The notes beneath the pieces are model-generated. The model was not told where the DNA came from, did no database searches, and saw nothing but the letters and a program-made list of their open reading frames with translations. The position numbers and the translations under genes were made by a program. 64,000 nucleotides of DNA, taken from NCBI RefSeq assembly GCF_000297775.1, contig NZ_JH815513.1:174020-238019 (forward strand). Reading direction: 5' to 3'. Below are positions 17,151 to 26,663 of this stretch, in pieces (the first letter of the stretch is position 1; each line of letters starts with the position of its first letter). Source of the stretch: Sutterella wadsworthensis 2_1_59BFAA (GTDB taxonomy: Bacteria > Pseudomonadota > Gammaproteobacteria > Burkholderiales > Burkholderiaceae_F).

Positions 17151-18692
17151 TTACGCCTCGGCGGGCACGGGGCTGCGGGTAATCCTCACTCGCTCGATGC
17201 GGTGGCGCGAGACGTCGGTCACCTCGAAGACGAGGCCCGCCTCCTCAAGCCTGTCCCCCTTGGCGGGGAGACGGCCCATCCTGTCGAGGAGAAGACCCGC
17301 GAGCGTCACGTACTCGCCGTCGACGCTCATCAGGCCGTCGACGCCGCAGGTCTGCTCGACGAGGAAGAGCTCGACGCTGCCCTCGGCGCTCCAGCCGCCT
17401 TCAACCGCCTCGATCGAGAGCCTGTCGCCCTCGTCGGGGAAGTCGCCCGCAATGGCCTCGAGGATGTCGTGGGAGGTGGTGAGGCCCTGGATCACGCCGA
17501 ACTCGTCCGTGACGAGCACGAGCGAGGCCTGGGAGCTCTTGATGTCCTGCATGAGGCGGATGACGTTGATCGTCTCGGGCACGGTGAGCGGCTGGCGCTC
17601 GGAAGCGCAGCGCACGAGCGCCTCGGGCGAGGGCTCCATGCCGATGAGGTCCTTGGCCTTGACGACGCCGATCACGTTCTCAAGCGTGCCGTCGCAGACG
17701 GGGAAGCTGCTGTGCGGCATGTCCTGCACGCGCTTCATGTTCTCCTCGAAGCTGCGGCGGGAGTTGAGCCAGGCAATCTCGCTTCTCGGCGTCATGATGG
17801 TCTTGATGTTGCGGTCGGCGAGCGTGAGCACGCCCTCGACCATCTGGCGCTCCTCGCGCCCGAAGCTCTCGTGAACGACACGGTCCTCGGTCGCCTCTTC
17901 ATCATCCCTGCGCGGTTGGCGAGACATCAGGCGCACGATGGCGTCCGTCGTGCGCTCGCGGAACGGCACGCGGTCGAGGTTTCTCGAGGCATTGCGCGCG
18001 GCAAGCTGGTTGAAGAATTCGATGAGGATCGAGAAGGCGATCGCAGCGTAGAGATAGCCCTTCGGAATGTGGAAGCCGAGCCCCTCGGCGATGAGGCTGC
18101 AGCCGATCATCAGCAGGAACGAGAGGCAGAGCACCACCACCGTCGGATGACGGTTGACAAAGTCCGTGAGCGGACGGCTCGCGGCAATCATCACGATCAT
18201 GGCGATCACGACGGCACTCATCATCACGTAGAGGTTGTCGACCATGCCGACGGCGGTGATGATGGAGTCGAGCGAGAAGACCGCGTCAAGAAGCAGGATC
18301 TGGGCGATGACGACCCAGAAGCCGGCCCTGCCGCTGCCGTGCTTTTCCGAGTGCGGCAACGCCTCGAGGCGCTCGTGCAGCTCGGTCGTGGCCTTGAAGA
18401 GCAGGAAGAGGCCGCCCCCCAGAAGGATCAGGTCCCTGAACGAGAACGGGTGCCCCCAGACGGAGAAGACGGGGTCCGTGAGGGCCACGAGCCACGACAT
18501 GATGGAGAGAAGGCCCAGACGCATCGCGAGCGCAAGTCCGAGGCCCACGTAGAGGGCCTTGTCCTGCTGTGAGGCGGGAAGCTTTTTCGCGATGATGGCA
18601 ATAAAGACGAGATTGTCGATCCCGAGGACGATTTCAAGAACGACAAGCGTAAGAAGACCGACCCAGATGGTCGGATCAAGCAGAAATTCCAT
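17151..18692 (-). CDS. TerC-family membrane protein with CBS pair and CorC/HlyC domain
   Basis: The 513-residue protein starts at ATG 18692; a TTG two codons earlier is possible. Residues about 1-230 hold seven to eight hydrophobic segments with the TerC signatures [14 protein letters not shown] and [18 protein letters not shown], whose acidic residues sit in the membrane. Residues about 300-420 form a CBS-domain pair ([29 protein letters not shown]). The last 80 residues match the CorC/HlyC transporter-associated domain. The architecture equals E. coli YoaE/YegH. TerC proteins are implicated in metal ion (Mn2+) export or metalation at the membrane; the exact ion is inferred. Confidence 0.88.
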   Translation of the reverse strand: MEFLLDPTIWVGLLTLVVLEIVLGIDNLVFIAIIAKKLPASQQDKALYVGLGLALAMRLGLLSIMSWLVALTDPVFSVWGHPFSFRDLILLGGGLFLLFKATTELHERLEALPHSEKHGSGRAGFWVVIAQILLLDAVFSLDSIITAVGMVDNLYVMMSAVVIAMIVMIAASRPLTDFVNRHPTVVVLCLSFLLMIGCSLIAEGLGFHIPKGYLYAAIAFSILIEFFNQLAARNASRNLDRVPFRERTTDAIVRLMSRQPRRDDEEATEDRVVHESFGREERQMVEGVLTLADRNIKTIMTPRSEIAWLNSRRSFEENMKRVQDMPHSSFPVCDGTLENVIGVVKAKDLIGMEPSPEALVRCASERQPLTVPETINVIRLMQDIKSSQASLVLVTDEFGVIQGLTTSHDILEAIAGDFPDEGDRLSIEAVEGGWSAEGSVELFLVEQTCGVDGLMSVDGEYVTLAGLLLDRMGRLPAKGDRLEEAGLVFEVTDVSRHRIERVRITRSPVPAEA

Positions 18693-18868
18693 GTGCAATT
18701 GAGGGATTAAGCACCCGACCCGCGGATGCCCGGAGCGCGACCGCAGGCTTTCCTGATAGAGAAGCGCACGATGACGGACGCGTCCGATAAAATTACCATA
18801 CTTTCATCGGTCGTCAGTCCCCCACAGCGACCTTATTCACGGCCCAGCAACATTCTGAAAAGATCTTC

Positions 18869-19384
18869 ATGCCGCTTACCGAACGCCTGAGCAGCCGCGT
18901 GGCTGCCGAAGCCCTTGCCCTGGCAGGTTCCGAACCGAGGGGCGTCCCCGCCGTCATCGACACCAACGTCGTGCTCGACCTCATCTACTGGGAAGACCCA
19001 CATTCTGAGGACTTGAGACGAGCCCTCGAGGAGGGACGCATCCATGCGCTGCGCTCGGGCGAGGCGGTCATGGAGCTTGCGGAAGTGCTCTCGCGCCCCG
19101 CGTTCACGGGCGACGAGGACGAGGCGGCGAGACTCGCAGCGCTCTGGTGCTCGATGAGCGTGCCCGTCGACGAGGAGAAGATCAGGGAGGCGGCCGACAT
19201 CATCACGGTCCAGTGCAGGGACCCCCTTGACCAGAAGTTCTTCACGCTCACGCTTGCGGGCGGCGCAAAGCTTCTTGTGAGCAAAGACAAGCTCGTGCTC
19301 AAGGCCGGCCGCAAGATGAAGCGATACGGCGCCTGCGCCTTCCGTCCCGAAGAGACGGCGGCGAGGCTCGACGCGCTCAGCTGA
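18869..19384 (+). CDS. PIN-domain ribonuclease-like protein (orphan toxin-type)
   Basis: The 171-residue protein has the PIN acidic set: VIDTNVVLDLIY near residue 32, EAVMELAEVLSRP in the middle, and DPLDQKFFTLTLAGGAKLLVSKDK near the end. It belongs to the 'toxin component, PIN family' group (COG1569-like), whose founders act as RNases. No antitoxin gene adjoins it; the nearest neighbours are the divergent TerC gene and a convergent 34-residue peptide gene that overlaps its 3' end. It could be a stand-alone RNase rather than a toxin. Confidence 0.75.
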   Translation: MPLTERLSSRVAAEALALAGSEPRGVPAVIDTNVVLDLIYWEDPHSEDLRRALEEGRIHALRSGEAVMELAEVLSRPAFTGDEDEAARLAALWCSMSVPVDEEKIREAADIITVQCRDPLDQKFFTLTLAGGAKLLVSKDKLVLKAGRKMKRYGACAFRPEETAARLDALS

Positions 19385-19481
19385 GCGCGTACTTCGCCAT
19401 GGCAATGACGTTGACGATGATCCAGAGGGCCACCATGGCGAAGGCGACGTAAAGCGCACCGCGCATGAACTTTCGCAACAT
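19377..19481 (-). CDS. 34-residue single-helix membrane peptide
   Basis: An ATG at 19479-19481 is preceded by GGAG with a six-base gap, an ideal ribosome-binding site. It opens a short frame: MLRKFMRGALYVAFAMVALW, then IIVNVIAMAKYALS, stop TGA at 19377-19379. The sequence is basic at the N-terminus and then one long hydrophobic segment, the pattern of small bacterial membrane proteins. The last eight bases overlap the 3' end of the convergent PIN gene. I recognise no family. Evidence is the SD spacing and composition only. Confidence 0.55.
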   Translation of the reverse strand: MLRKFMRGALYVAFAMVALWIIVNVIAMAKYALS

Positions 19482-19979
19482 GTACGACTCCAAAAAAACA
19501 GAGGAAGAAAAAGGCCGATCATTTTAGCCGTTTCCACTCCGTCTGAGAAGCCCCCGTTTCGTGTCCCCCAATCCCGTCGGAACCACCTAGAGAATACACC
19601 TTAGCCTGTGCCGCAGGCCATCCGCCGAGTCTCCCTAACCAACTTGACGCGCATCAACGAACCACGAAATCGTCCGAAACGATACGAAATTCCACCAACG
19701 CCACACGCACAGGCGTTTCCCCCGAATCTAGGCAGAATGCCCATCCCCTGAATACGTCCCGGGGCATCCCGCGATTCCCGAACCAATTCATAGAATGAAG
19801 GCTCGGGTTCCGCCTGAGAACCCGGGACCGGGCGAATCATTATTCTTCAACCGCTTGTCCGCAGGATCGTTTCCAAGTGCCCGCATCCTGCCTCCCCGGT
19901 CAGAATCATAAGGCCTAGATTCGGACAAACTCCGCCCGAAGACTGCCCCACTTTTCAAGCAAAAACCGGAGTCATCACC
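19482..19979. other. About 500-bp region upstream of the AGCS symporter
   Basis: The stretch is the likely leader and promoter region for the symporter at 19980. It contains a hairpin (CGGGTTC...GAACCCG, about 19803-19825). I looked for a glycine riboswitch, which often precedes such transporters, and did not find its conserved core. No gene with a good start is visible; a 79-codon open frame on the minus strand looks random. Confidence 0.4.
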
Positions 19980-21506
19980 GTGGATCAGACCACTCAAATC
20001 ATTCAGAGCATCAACAGCCTGCTCTGGGGCATGTACGGCCTCATTCCGCTGCTCGTCGGCACGGGCCTGTACTTCACCTTCAAGCTTCGATTCGTTCAGA
20101 TCAAGCGCTTCGTCATGGCCGTCAAGCACGTCTTCGGCGGCATCACGCTCTTCGGCCGCAAGGCCGACAAGGACGGCATGTCCTCCTTCCAGTCGCTCGC
20201 GACGGCCATCTCGGCCCAGGTGGGCACGGGCAACCTCGCCGGCGTGGCCACCGCCATCGCCATGGGCGGTCCGGGCGCCATCTTCTGGATGTGGATCGCT
20301 GCCTTCTTCGGCATGGCGACCATCTTCTCCGAAGCCGTCCTCGCCCAGCTCTACCGCACCCGCGACGCTCACGGCCACCTGACCGGCGGCCCGGCCTACT
20401 ACATCAGCCAGGGTCTCGGCAGCAAGACGCTCGCCGCCTTCTTCTCGGTCGCGATCATCATCGCGCTCGGCTTCGTGGGCAACATGGTGCAGGCCAACTC
20501 GATCGCCGGCGCCTTCTACACGGCCTTCAACGTCCCGACCTGGGTCACCGGCATCTTCACCTTCATCATCGCCGGCTTCATCTTCATCGGCGGCATCCGT
20601 CGCATCGCCTCGTTCGCCGAAAAGATGGTCCCGATCATGGCCCTCATCTACGTCATCGGCTCGCTCACCATCATCTTCACGAACCTCGAAGGCGTGATGC
20701 ATGCCCTTGAAATGATCTTCGTGGGCGCCTTCGACCCGATGGCCGCCACCGGCGGCGTCATCGGCGCGGGCATCAAGGAAGCCATCCGCTACGGCGTCGC
20801 CCGCGGCCTCTTCTCGAACGAAGCCGGCATGGGCTCGACCCCGCACGCCCACGCCGTGGCCCGCGTCAAGCACCCCGCCGAACAGGGGCTCGCCGCCATC
20901 ATCGGCCTCTTCATCGACACGTTCATCGTCGTGAACATGACCGCCTTCGTGATCCTCTGCACGGGTGCGCTTGACGGCACGACAACAGGCATCGCGCTCA
21001 CCCAGAAGGCCTTCACGCTCGGTCTGGGCACGATCGGCAACGGCTTCGTCGCGGTCTGCCTGCTCTTCTTCGCCTTCACGACCATCGTCGGCTGGTACTT
21101 CTTCGCCGAGCAGAACGTCAAGTACCTCGTCGGCGTGCGCTACGTCTCGATCTACCGCGTGCTCGTCCTCGCCTTCATCATGGCCGGCTCCTTCCTCCAC
21201 GTCACCCTCGTGTGGGAGCTCGCCGACCTTTTCAACGGCCTGATGGCGATCCCGAACATCATCGCCCTGATCGGTCTGTCGAAGGTCGTGGGCCGCGCGC
21301 TCGAAGACTACGAGAAGAAGTTCCTCGCAGGCGAAACGCCCGAATTCGGCGAACTCGCCCCGGTCCCCGCCGACATCCCGCGCTACAACGGCGTCCCGGC
21401 CCAGGACCCCGCGCTCGAACCCAAGCCGCAGCATCACCGTCGCCTTGGCGGCCTGCGCAACCGCTTCCGCCGTCGTCCGCACAATGCGCAGGAAAACGAC
21501 GCGTAA
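19980..21506 (+). CDS. alsT: Sodium:alanine/glycine symporter (AGCS family)
   Basis: The 508-residue membrane protein starts at GTG 19980, preceded by CGGAG. About eleven transmembrane segments are present, with the AGCS hallmarks SSFQSLATAISAQVGTGNLAG, then GPGAIFWMWIAAFFGMAT, and GLFSNEAGMGSTPHAHA. These form the Na+ and alanine/glycine binding core seen in AgcS/DagA. The C-terminal 50 residues are Arg/His/Pro-rich and cytoplasmic. It adds to the Na+-driven amino-acid uptake capacity supplied by the NSS cluster. Confidence 0.92.
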   Translation: MDQTTQIIQSINSLLWGMYGLIPLLVGTGLYFTFKLRFVQIKRFVMAVKHVFGGITLFGRKADKDGMSSFQSLATAISAQVGTGNLAGVATAIAMGGPGAIFWMWIAAFFGMATIFSEAVLAQLYRTRDAHGHLTGGPAYYISQGLGSKTLAAFFSVAIIIALGFVGNMVQANSIAGAFYTAFNVPTWVTGIFTFIIAGFIFIGGIRRIASFAEKMVPIMALIYVIGSLTIIFTNLEGVMHALEMIFVGAFDPMAATGGVIGAGIKEAIRYGVARGLFSNEAGMGSTPHAHAVARVKHPAEQGLAAIIGLFIDTFIVVNMTAFVILCTGALDGTTTGIALTQKAFTLGLGTIGNGFVAVCLLFFAFTTIVGWYFFAEQNVKYLVGVRYVSIYRVLVLAFIMAGSFLHVTLVWELADLFNGLMAIPNIIALIGLSKVVGRALEDYEKKFLAGETPEFGELAPVPADIPRYNGVPAQDPALEPKPQHHRRLGGLRNRFRRRPHNAQENDA

Positions 21507-21547
21507 GCACGGCCCTCACCCAGACCTGAACCCCGCGCTTAGAAAAA

Positions 21548-21576
21548 GGACCCGCTTCGACATTCGAAGCGGGTCC
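21548..21576. terminator. Bidirectional terminator between alsT and entericidin
   Basis: A 13-bp perfect stem (GGACCCGCTTCGA / TCGAAGCGGGTCC, loop CAT) is flanked by AAAAA on the left, giving a T-tract on the minus strand, and weakly T-rich sequence on the right. It best serves the leftward lipoprotein gene and may also stop alsT. Confidence 0.8.
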
Positions 21577-21601
21577 CGTTCATTCGCTTGACGGAAAGGA
21601 C

Positions 21602-21802
21602 TTACTTGTCCTCGACCGGTTTGGATTCTGCCGACTTGGCAGGCGCCTGACTGCTCTGGCCCTTGGAACCGATGCTCTCAAGCGCCGTGCCGACGTGGTT
21701 GGCACCCTTCTTGAGGTCGGTGCCGAAACCGGCGACAGTGTTGCATCCGGCAAGCGCAACGGCGCCGCAGATCATCATGGCGGCAAGCATGATCTTCTTC
21801 AT
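21602..21802 (-). CDS. Entericidin A/B-family lipoprotein
   Basis: The 66-residue protein starts at ATG 21802 after AAGGAG. Residues 1-20 are a lipoprotein signal (KKIMLAAMMICGAVALAGC) with lipobox LAGC and a lipidated cysteine. The mature part begins NTVAGFGTDLKKGANHVG, the entericidin consensus, and ends in a lysine/glutamate-rich tail longer than in E. coli EcnA/B. These small envelope lipoproteins accumulate in stationary phase; in E. coli they form an antidote/toxin pair, but only one is present here. Confidence 0.82.
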   Translation of the reverse strand: MKKIMLAAMMICGAVALAGCNTVAGFGTDLKKGANHVGTALESIGSKGQSSQAPAKSAESKPVEDK

Positions 21803-21843
21803 ATTTACTCCTTGAAAGCGCCGCACCCGCGGCGGCCATGCGT

Positions 21844-23307
21844 TCAGTTTAGCCCAGCCGCAACGCTCGCGTTCGAACCTCGTACGCCTTGAGACAGTTT
21901 GTCCGCGGCGCCCGTCTCTTCCTGCCCATCTTCCTCGAGAAGACCAGCCGCCTCAATCGAACTCATCTTCTTCTGCATCACGTTCTGCCGCGTCTTCATC
22001 GCATCGAGGCTCGACTGCGCCTCGGAGAACTTCTTCTGCACCTTCGCGAAGCCCTCGGCAAACTGCAGGAACTCACCCTTGACCTCGCCGAGCACCTTCC
22101 AGACATCGCTCGAACGCTCCTGAAGCGCAAGAGTCACAAAGCCCATCTGCAGGCTGTTGACGAGCGCCGATACGACCGTCGGCCCCGCGGGCGTGATCCG
22201 CCAGTCGCGCTGAAGCTTCTCGAAGAGCCCCGGAATTCTGATCACCTCCGCATAAAGTCCCTCGCTCGGCAGGTACATCACGGCGAACTCCGTCGTGTAG
22301 GGCGGCCTGACGTACTTGTCATGAATCGACTTTGCCTGCACAAGGACGGCCCTCTCAAGCGCCACCCTCGCTTGGGCGGCCGCAGCCGCATCCGCCCTCG
22401 ACTCGGCATCAAGCAGGCGTGCATAGTCCTCGACAGGGAACTTCGAGTCCATAGGGAGCCAACAGGGGCCGTCTCCCGAAGCGCCCGGCATCCTCACCGC
22501 AAAGTCCACCGCCTCCCGGCTGCCCGGCACGACCCTCACCTGAGCGCCGTACTGCGCTGGCGTGAGGATGTTGGCGAGGATGGCGGCGAGCTGCGTCTCG
22601 CCGAAGGTGCCGCGGGTCTTCACGTTTGCGAGGATGCCCTTGAGGTCCCTGACGCTCTCGGCCATCGTACGCATCTCGCCCAGCCCCGTCTGCACGAGGC
22701 CGAGCTTCTCGTCCACGGTCCTGAAGCTCGCCGTAAGGCGCTCGGAGAGCGTGCGATCGAGCTTTTCCTGAACCGTCGCACGCATCTCCTCGAGGCGGGC
22801 CTCGTTGCCTGCGCGCACCTTCTCAAGGTTGGCGTCCACGCTCGTGCGGATCTCGGAGAACTTGGACTCGAGCTTGGCGCCGAGCGCTTCGCTCGCCGAT
22901 GCATTCGTCTCGATGATCTTCGCGAAGCGCGCGTCCACCAGCCCCTGCAGCTCAAGGAGCTGGCGGTTCATCACCTCGCGCGTCTCGGCAAGCGACTGTC
23001 TGGCCGTCTCGTTGAGCGTACGCACCTCGGCCGCGCTCCTGTTCTGCTGCTCGGTGAGGTAGCCGGTCAGCCCCGCCAGCGTCTGCGAGACGCCGCGCTC
23101 GACGTTGAGGACCGCCTGTTGCACCTCCTGGCGCTCGCTCCTCACCCCCGTGAGGATCGCCTCAATCATCTCGTCCTGCTCGTCGCGCCGCAGGTTCTCC
23201 GAAGTCTGGATCTTCAGAAGGCGCATTTCGAGCACGAGCCAGACCACAGCGGCGGCGAGAAAGGCGCACAGGCCCGTAAGTATCAGAAGAAGCGTGTCGG
23301 TCGTCAT
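21844..23307 (-). CDS. rmuC: DNA recombination protein RmuC
   Basis: The 487-residue protein has an N-terminal membrane anchor (residues 6-26), a long coiled coil (about 30-210) and the RmuC domain (about 215-420) with GTFGETQLAAILANIL, the MPGASGDGPCWLPMDSKFPV segment and RPPYTTEFAVMYLPSEGLYAE. RmuC is a predicted nuclease that limits recombination at inverted repeats. It stands alone, separated from entericidin by 41 bases. Confidence 0.9.
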   Translation of the reverse strand: MTTDTLLLILTGLCAFLAAAVVWLVLEMRLLKIQTSENLRRDEQDEMIEAILTGVRSERQEVQQAVLNVERGVSQTLAGLTGYLTEQQNRSAAEVRTLNETARQSLAETREVMNRQLLELQGLVDARFAKIIETNASASEALGAKLESKFSEIRTSVDANLEKVRAGNEARLEEMRATVQEKLDRTLSERLTASFRTVDEKLGLVQTGLGEMRTMAESVRDLKGILANVKTRGTFGETQLAAILANILTPAQYGAQVRVVPGSREAVDFAVRMPGASGDGPCWLPMDSKFPVEDYARLLDAESRADAAAAAQARVALERAVLVQAKSIHDKYVRPPYTTEFAVMYLPSEGLYAEVIRIPGLFEKLQRDWRITPAGPTVVSALVNSLQMGFVTLALQERSSDVWKVLGEVKGEFLQFAEGFAKVQKKFSEAQSSLDAMKTRQNVMQKKMSSIEAAGLLEEDGQEETGAADKLSQGVRGSNASVAAGLN

Positions 23308-23411
23308 GTCGGCATCCGGAAAAAATGCAGGGGCGCTCGCCCCGTTCGGAACGCTATCTTAGCCGAGCCTGCGAAAAGACTCATGCCTCGCACGACGCGT
23401 GCCGAGAATGC

Positions 23412-23446
23412 AAAAAGGCCTCCGCCTCCCGAAGGAGGAAGAGGCC
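23412..23446 (-). terminator. Terminator of the nucleoside ABC operon
   Basis: On the minus strand a strong stem (GGCCTCTTCCTCC / GGAGGCGGAGGCC, loop TTCG) is followed by TTTTT, 24 bases past the binding-protein stop. Confidence 0.85.
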
Positions 23447-23470
23447 CTGAATCAAGCCCTTGAGAGCGGA

Positions 23471-24568
23471 TTACTTGGCGGTCGGGACCTTGCTGGCCAC
23501 GCCTTCAACGAAGTACATCATCTGCTGGAGTTCTTCGTCGGTGGCGACCTTGCCTTCCGGAATCATGACCTTGCCTTCATTGCTGACAACCGGACCCGTG
23601 AACGGATGGAACTCGCCCTTTTCAAGCTTGGCGTAGGTGGCCTTGATGCGGGAGGCGACGTTTTCCGGAGCCTTCGGGGTCATGTCGGCAAGCTCAATCA
23701 TGTGGACGTTCGCGCCGCCCCAAACCGGGGTGTTGTCCCACTTGCCGTCAAGCACCTTCTGGATTTCGTTCGTGTAGTACTCCTCCCAGCGGTGCACGAC
23801 GCCGCCGAGAAGCATCGTCGGAGCAGCCTTGTGCATGGCGGAGTTGTAGGAGATGACCGGAACCTTGGCTTCTTCGCAGGTGGAGGCGACGGCCGTGGAG
23901 TTCGTGTGATGCGTGATCACGTCGGCCTTCATGCCGATGAGGGCCTTCGTGGCGTCGGCTTCCTTGCCCGGATCGTACCAGGAGGACGTCCAGACGACGC
24001 GGACCTCGATGTTCGGGTTCACGGCGCGGGCGCCGAGCGTGTAGGCGTTGATGCCTTGGAACACTTCGGGAATCGGAAGGGCGGCGACGTAGCCGAGGAT
24101 GTTGGTCTTCGTCGTGGCGGCGGCGAGCATGCCGGCGAGGTAGCGGCCTTCATAGAAGCGGGCCGTGTAGTTCTTGACGTTCTTGCTCGTCTTGTAGCCC
24201 GTGGCGTGCTCGAAGTAGACGTTCGGGAACTGCTTGGCGACCTTCATGACGGAGTTCATGTAGCCGAACGACGTCGCGAAGATGATCTTGTTGCCCTGCT
24301 GGGCGAGGTCGCGGATGACGCGCTGGGCGTCGGCATTTTCAGGGATGTTCTCGATCCAGGTCACCTTGATCTTGTCGCCGAACTTCTCTTCGACGAACTT
24401 GCGGGCGATGTCATGCTGGGAGGACCAGCCTTCCTCGTTGGCCGGGCTGACGTAGACGAAGGCGACCTTCAGCGGCTCGTCCTTGGCGAAGACGGCGACC
24501 GGGGCGGCGTTGAGCGCGACGGCGGTGGCGCCGGCGAGGCAGAGCTTGAAGGCAGTACGTTTTTGCAT
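23471..24568 (-). CDS. BMP-family (PnrA-like) purine nucleoside binding protein
   Basis: The 365-residue protein has a signal peptide (residues 1-28) and the Bmp/PnrA family (PF02608) pattern: KVAFVYVSPANEEGWSSQHD, IIFATSFGYMNSVMKVA, HATGYK and GRYLAGMLAAATTKTNILGYVA. Such proteins bind purine nucleosides for ABC uptake. It is the last gene of a four-gene operon (ATPase, two permeases, binding protein), separated from the permease gene by 92 bases that may allow separate processing. A terminator follows. Confidence 0.9.
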   Translation of the reverse strand: MQKRTAFKLCLAGATAVALNAAPVAVFAKDEPLKVAFVYVSPANEEGWSSQHDIARKFVEEKFGDKIKVTWIENIPENADAQRVIRDLAQQGNKIIFATSFGYMNSVMKVAKQFPNVYFEHATGYKTSKNVKNYTARFYEGRYLAGMLAAATTKTNILGYVAALPIPEVFQGINAYTLGARAVNPNIEVRVVWTSSWYDPGKEADATKALIGMKADVITHHTNSTAVASTCEEAKVPVISYNSAMHKAAPTMLLGGVVHRWEEYYTNEIQKVLDGKWDNTPVWGGANVHMIELADMTPKAPENVASRIKATYAKLEKGEFHPFTGPVVSNEGKVMIPEGKVATDEELQQMMYFVEGVASKVPTAK

Positions 24569-24660
24569 GGATGAATTCTCCTGAAGACAGAAGTAAAAGA
24601 ATCAATGGCTAGTTTAGCCAAGAAGGCAGGACATGCCTACCTTCTCGCCAGGTGAAATTC

Positions 24661-25581
24661 TTAGCTGCGCGGCGCGAACGGCTTGCCGAGCGAGGCGGGC
24701 ACGTTGAGGCGGATCCAGGCGGGATTGCGGCTGATGAGAACCAGCACGAGAATCGTCGCGATGTATGGCGTCATGGCCATGAACTGCGGCGCGATGTCGA
24801 TGCCCATGCCCTGAACCGCGAACTGAAGCATCGTGACGCCGCCGAAGAGGTAGGCGCCGACGAGCACGCGCGCGGGACGCCAGGTGGCGAACGTGACGAG
24901 CGCAAGTGCGATCCAGCCTCGGCCCGCAACCATGCCCTCGACCCAGAGCGGCGTGTAGACGAGCGAGAGGTAGGCGCCCGCAAGCCCCGCCATCATGGCA
25001 CCGAAGAGCACGGCCCAGAAGCGGATGAGGCGCACGGGATAGCCGAGCGCGAATGCAGATTCGGGAGACTCGCCGACGGCTCGGAGAATGAGGCCGGGAC
25101 GAGACTTGAAGAGGAAGTACCAGACGCCCGCGATCATCGCAAGCGCGGCATAGGCGAGCCAGTGCTGGGAGAAGAACGCCTCGCCGAGGAACGGAATGCC
25201 CTCGAGGCCCGGAATGCCGAGCGGAGCGCGGCCGGGAAGCGCGGCGCCCTGCAGGGACTGGCCGAGGAAGGCCGAGAGCCCCGTGCCGAAGAGCGTGAGC
25301 GCAAGACCTGCAGCGTACTGGTTGGCGCGAAGGCCGATCGTGAAGAACGCAAAGAGCAGGCCGAGCAGAAGGCCTACGCCCATGCCCGCGAGAAAGCCGA
25401 GCTCGAAGCTGCCCGTGGCATGCGTCACCGCAAAGCCCGAAACGGCGCCCATGAGCATGATGCCCTCAATGCCGAGGTTGAGCACGCCCGACTTCTCATG
25501 AATGATGATGCCGACGGCGGCGATGAGAAGGGGCGTCCCCGCGTTGAGCGTGGAGGAAATGATCGATGCGGCGAGACTCAT
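24661..25581 (-). CDS. Nucleoside ABC transporter permease (second subunit)
   Basis: The 306-residue inner-membrane protein starts at ATG 25581, overlapping the stop of the first permease (ATG and TGA share a base) and preceded by AAGGAGG inside that gene. About nine hydrophobic segments follow, with the BPD_transp_2 (PF02653) signature KSGVLNLGIEGIMLMGA and LTLFGTGLSAF. Pairing with the other permease forms the channel of a purine/nucleoside ABC importer (NupBC/RnsCD type). Confidence 0.88.
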   Translation of the reverse strand: MSLAASIISSTLNAGTPLLIAAVGIIIHEKSGVLNLGIEGIMLMGAVSGFAVTHATGSFELGFLAGMGVGLLLGLLFAFFTIGLRANQYAAGLALTLFGTGLSAFLGQSLQGAALPGRAPLGIPGLEGIPFLGEAFFSQHWLAYAALAMIAGVWYFLFKSRPGLILRAVGESPESAFALGYPVRLIRFWAVLFGAMMAGLAGAYLSLVYTPLWVEGMVAGRGWIALALVTFATWRPARVLVGAYLFGGVTMLQFAVQGMGIDIAPQFMAMTPYIATILVLVLISRNPAWIRLNVPASLGKPFAPRS

Positions 25582-26663
25582 CAGGCAGCCTCCTTCTTGA
25601 AGCCGATCCACTTGAACTGATAGAAGATCATCGTATCGCAGGCGAGTATAAAGAAGAGAAGAAGGCCCTGGTAGACGCCCGTGATCGAGGACGGAAGGCC
25701 GAGGCGGCTCTGCGCGAGCTCGCCGCCTAGATAGAAGAGCGCCATGATGAACGCGGCGGGCACGCAGCCCAGCGGCGTCAGGCGCCCCACGAAGGCGACG
25801 ATGATAGCTGCGAAGCCATACCCCGGAGAGATGGTCGGGGTGAGCTGGCCGAGCGGACCCGCGGCCTCGATGCCGCCGGCAAGCCCCGCGAGGGCGCCGC
25901 AGATGAGCATCGAGATCCAGATCAGGTGACCCGGACGGTAGCCCGCATAACGGGCGGCGAGCGGCGCCATGCCGGAGATCTTGAACTCCATGCCGATCTC
26001 CATCTTGTCCATGAGGACCCAGATGCCGAGCGCGGCGATGACGGCCATCAGGGCGCCGGCGTGCAGGCGGGTGCCCTCGAGGATGACGGGCAGGAGCGCG
26101 CCGCTTTCAAAGAGCGCGGTCTGCGGGAAGCCGAAGCCGTCGGGATCGCGAAGCGGCCCTTGGACGGCCCAGGAGAGCAGGAACTGCGCCACGTAGACGA
26201 GCATGAGCGAGACAAGAATCTCGTTGGCGTGGAACTTGTGGCGAAGAAGCGCCGTGATCGCGCCCCAGAGAGCGCCGCCGAGCGCAGAGGCCAGCATGAC
26301 GAGGACGACGAACCAGGGGCCCGTCGTGTCGTTGCACATCAGGGCGACCGCGCCGCCCGCAATGGCGCCCGCAACGAGCTGGCCCTCGGCGCCGATGTTC
26401 CAGACGTTGGCGCGGAAGCACACCACGAGGCCCACGGAGCAGAGCAGCAACGGCGTCATCTTGACGCACACCTCGGCCCAGCCGCTCAGGCTGTCGAGCG
26501 GAGAGATGAAGAAGGTGACGAGGGCCTCGACGGGATCCTTGCCGAGCGCGGCGAAGATCACGGCGCCCGCGACGACCGTGAGCAGGAGTGCAAGCGCGGG
26601 CGACAGCCAGCGCAGGCTGCGGGCGGGCTCCTGACGCGAGGTCATGGCAATGGGGAAATTCAT
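25581..26663 (-). CDS. Nucleoside ABC transporter permease (first subunit)
   Basis: The 360-residue protein starts at ATG 26663, overlapping the ATPase stop and preceded by GGAGG. It carries the BPD_transp_2 fold with the NVWNIGAEGQLVAGAIAGG signature and about ten membrane segments. It is the larger permease of the pair, resembling YufP/NupP. The overlapping stop/start codons on both sides show tight translational coupling. Confidence 0.88.
   Translation of the reverse strand: MNFPIAMTSRQEPARSLRWLSPALALLLTVVAGAVIFAALGKDPVEALVTFFISPLDSLSGWAEVCVKMTPLLLCSVGLVVCFRANVWNIGAEGQLVAGAIAGGAVALMCNDTTGPWFVVLVMLASALGGALWGAITALLRHKFHANEILVSLMLVYVAQFLLSWAVQGPLRDPDGFGFPQTALFESGALLPVILEGTRLHAGALMAVIAALGIWVLMDKMEIGMEFKISGMAPLAARYAGYRPGHLIWISMLICGALAGLAGGIEAAGPLGQLTPTISPGYGFAAIIVAFVGRLTPLGCVPAAFIMALFYLGGELAQSRLGLPSSITGVYQGLLLFFILACDTMIFYQFKWIGFKKEAA

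Noticed and set aside
19601-19840. 79-codon minus-strand frame upstream of alsT
   Set aside because: No ribosome-binding site and no domain; likely random.
19600-19979. Glycine riboswitch upstream of the alanine/glycine symporter
   Set aside because: The expected conserved core was searched for by eye and not found.
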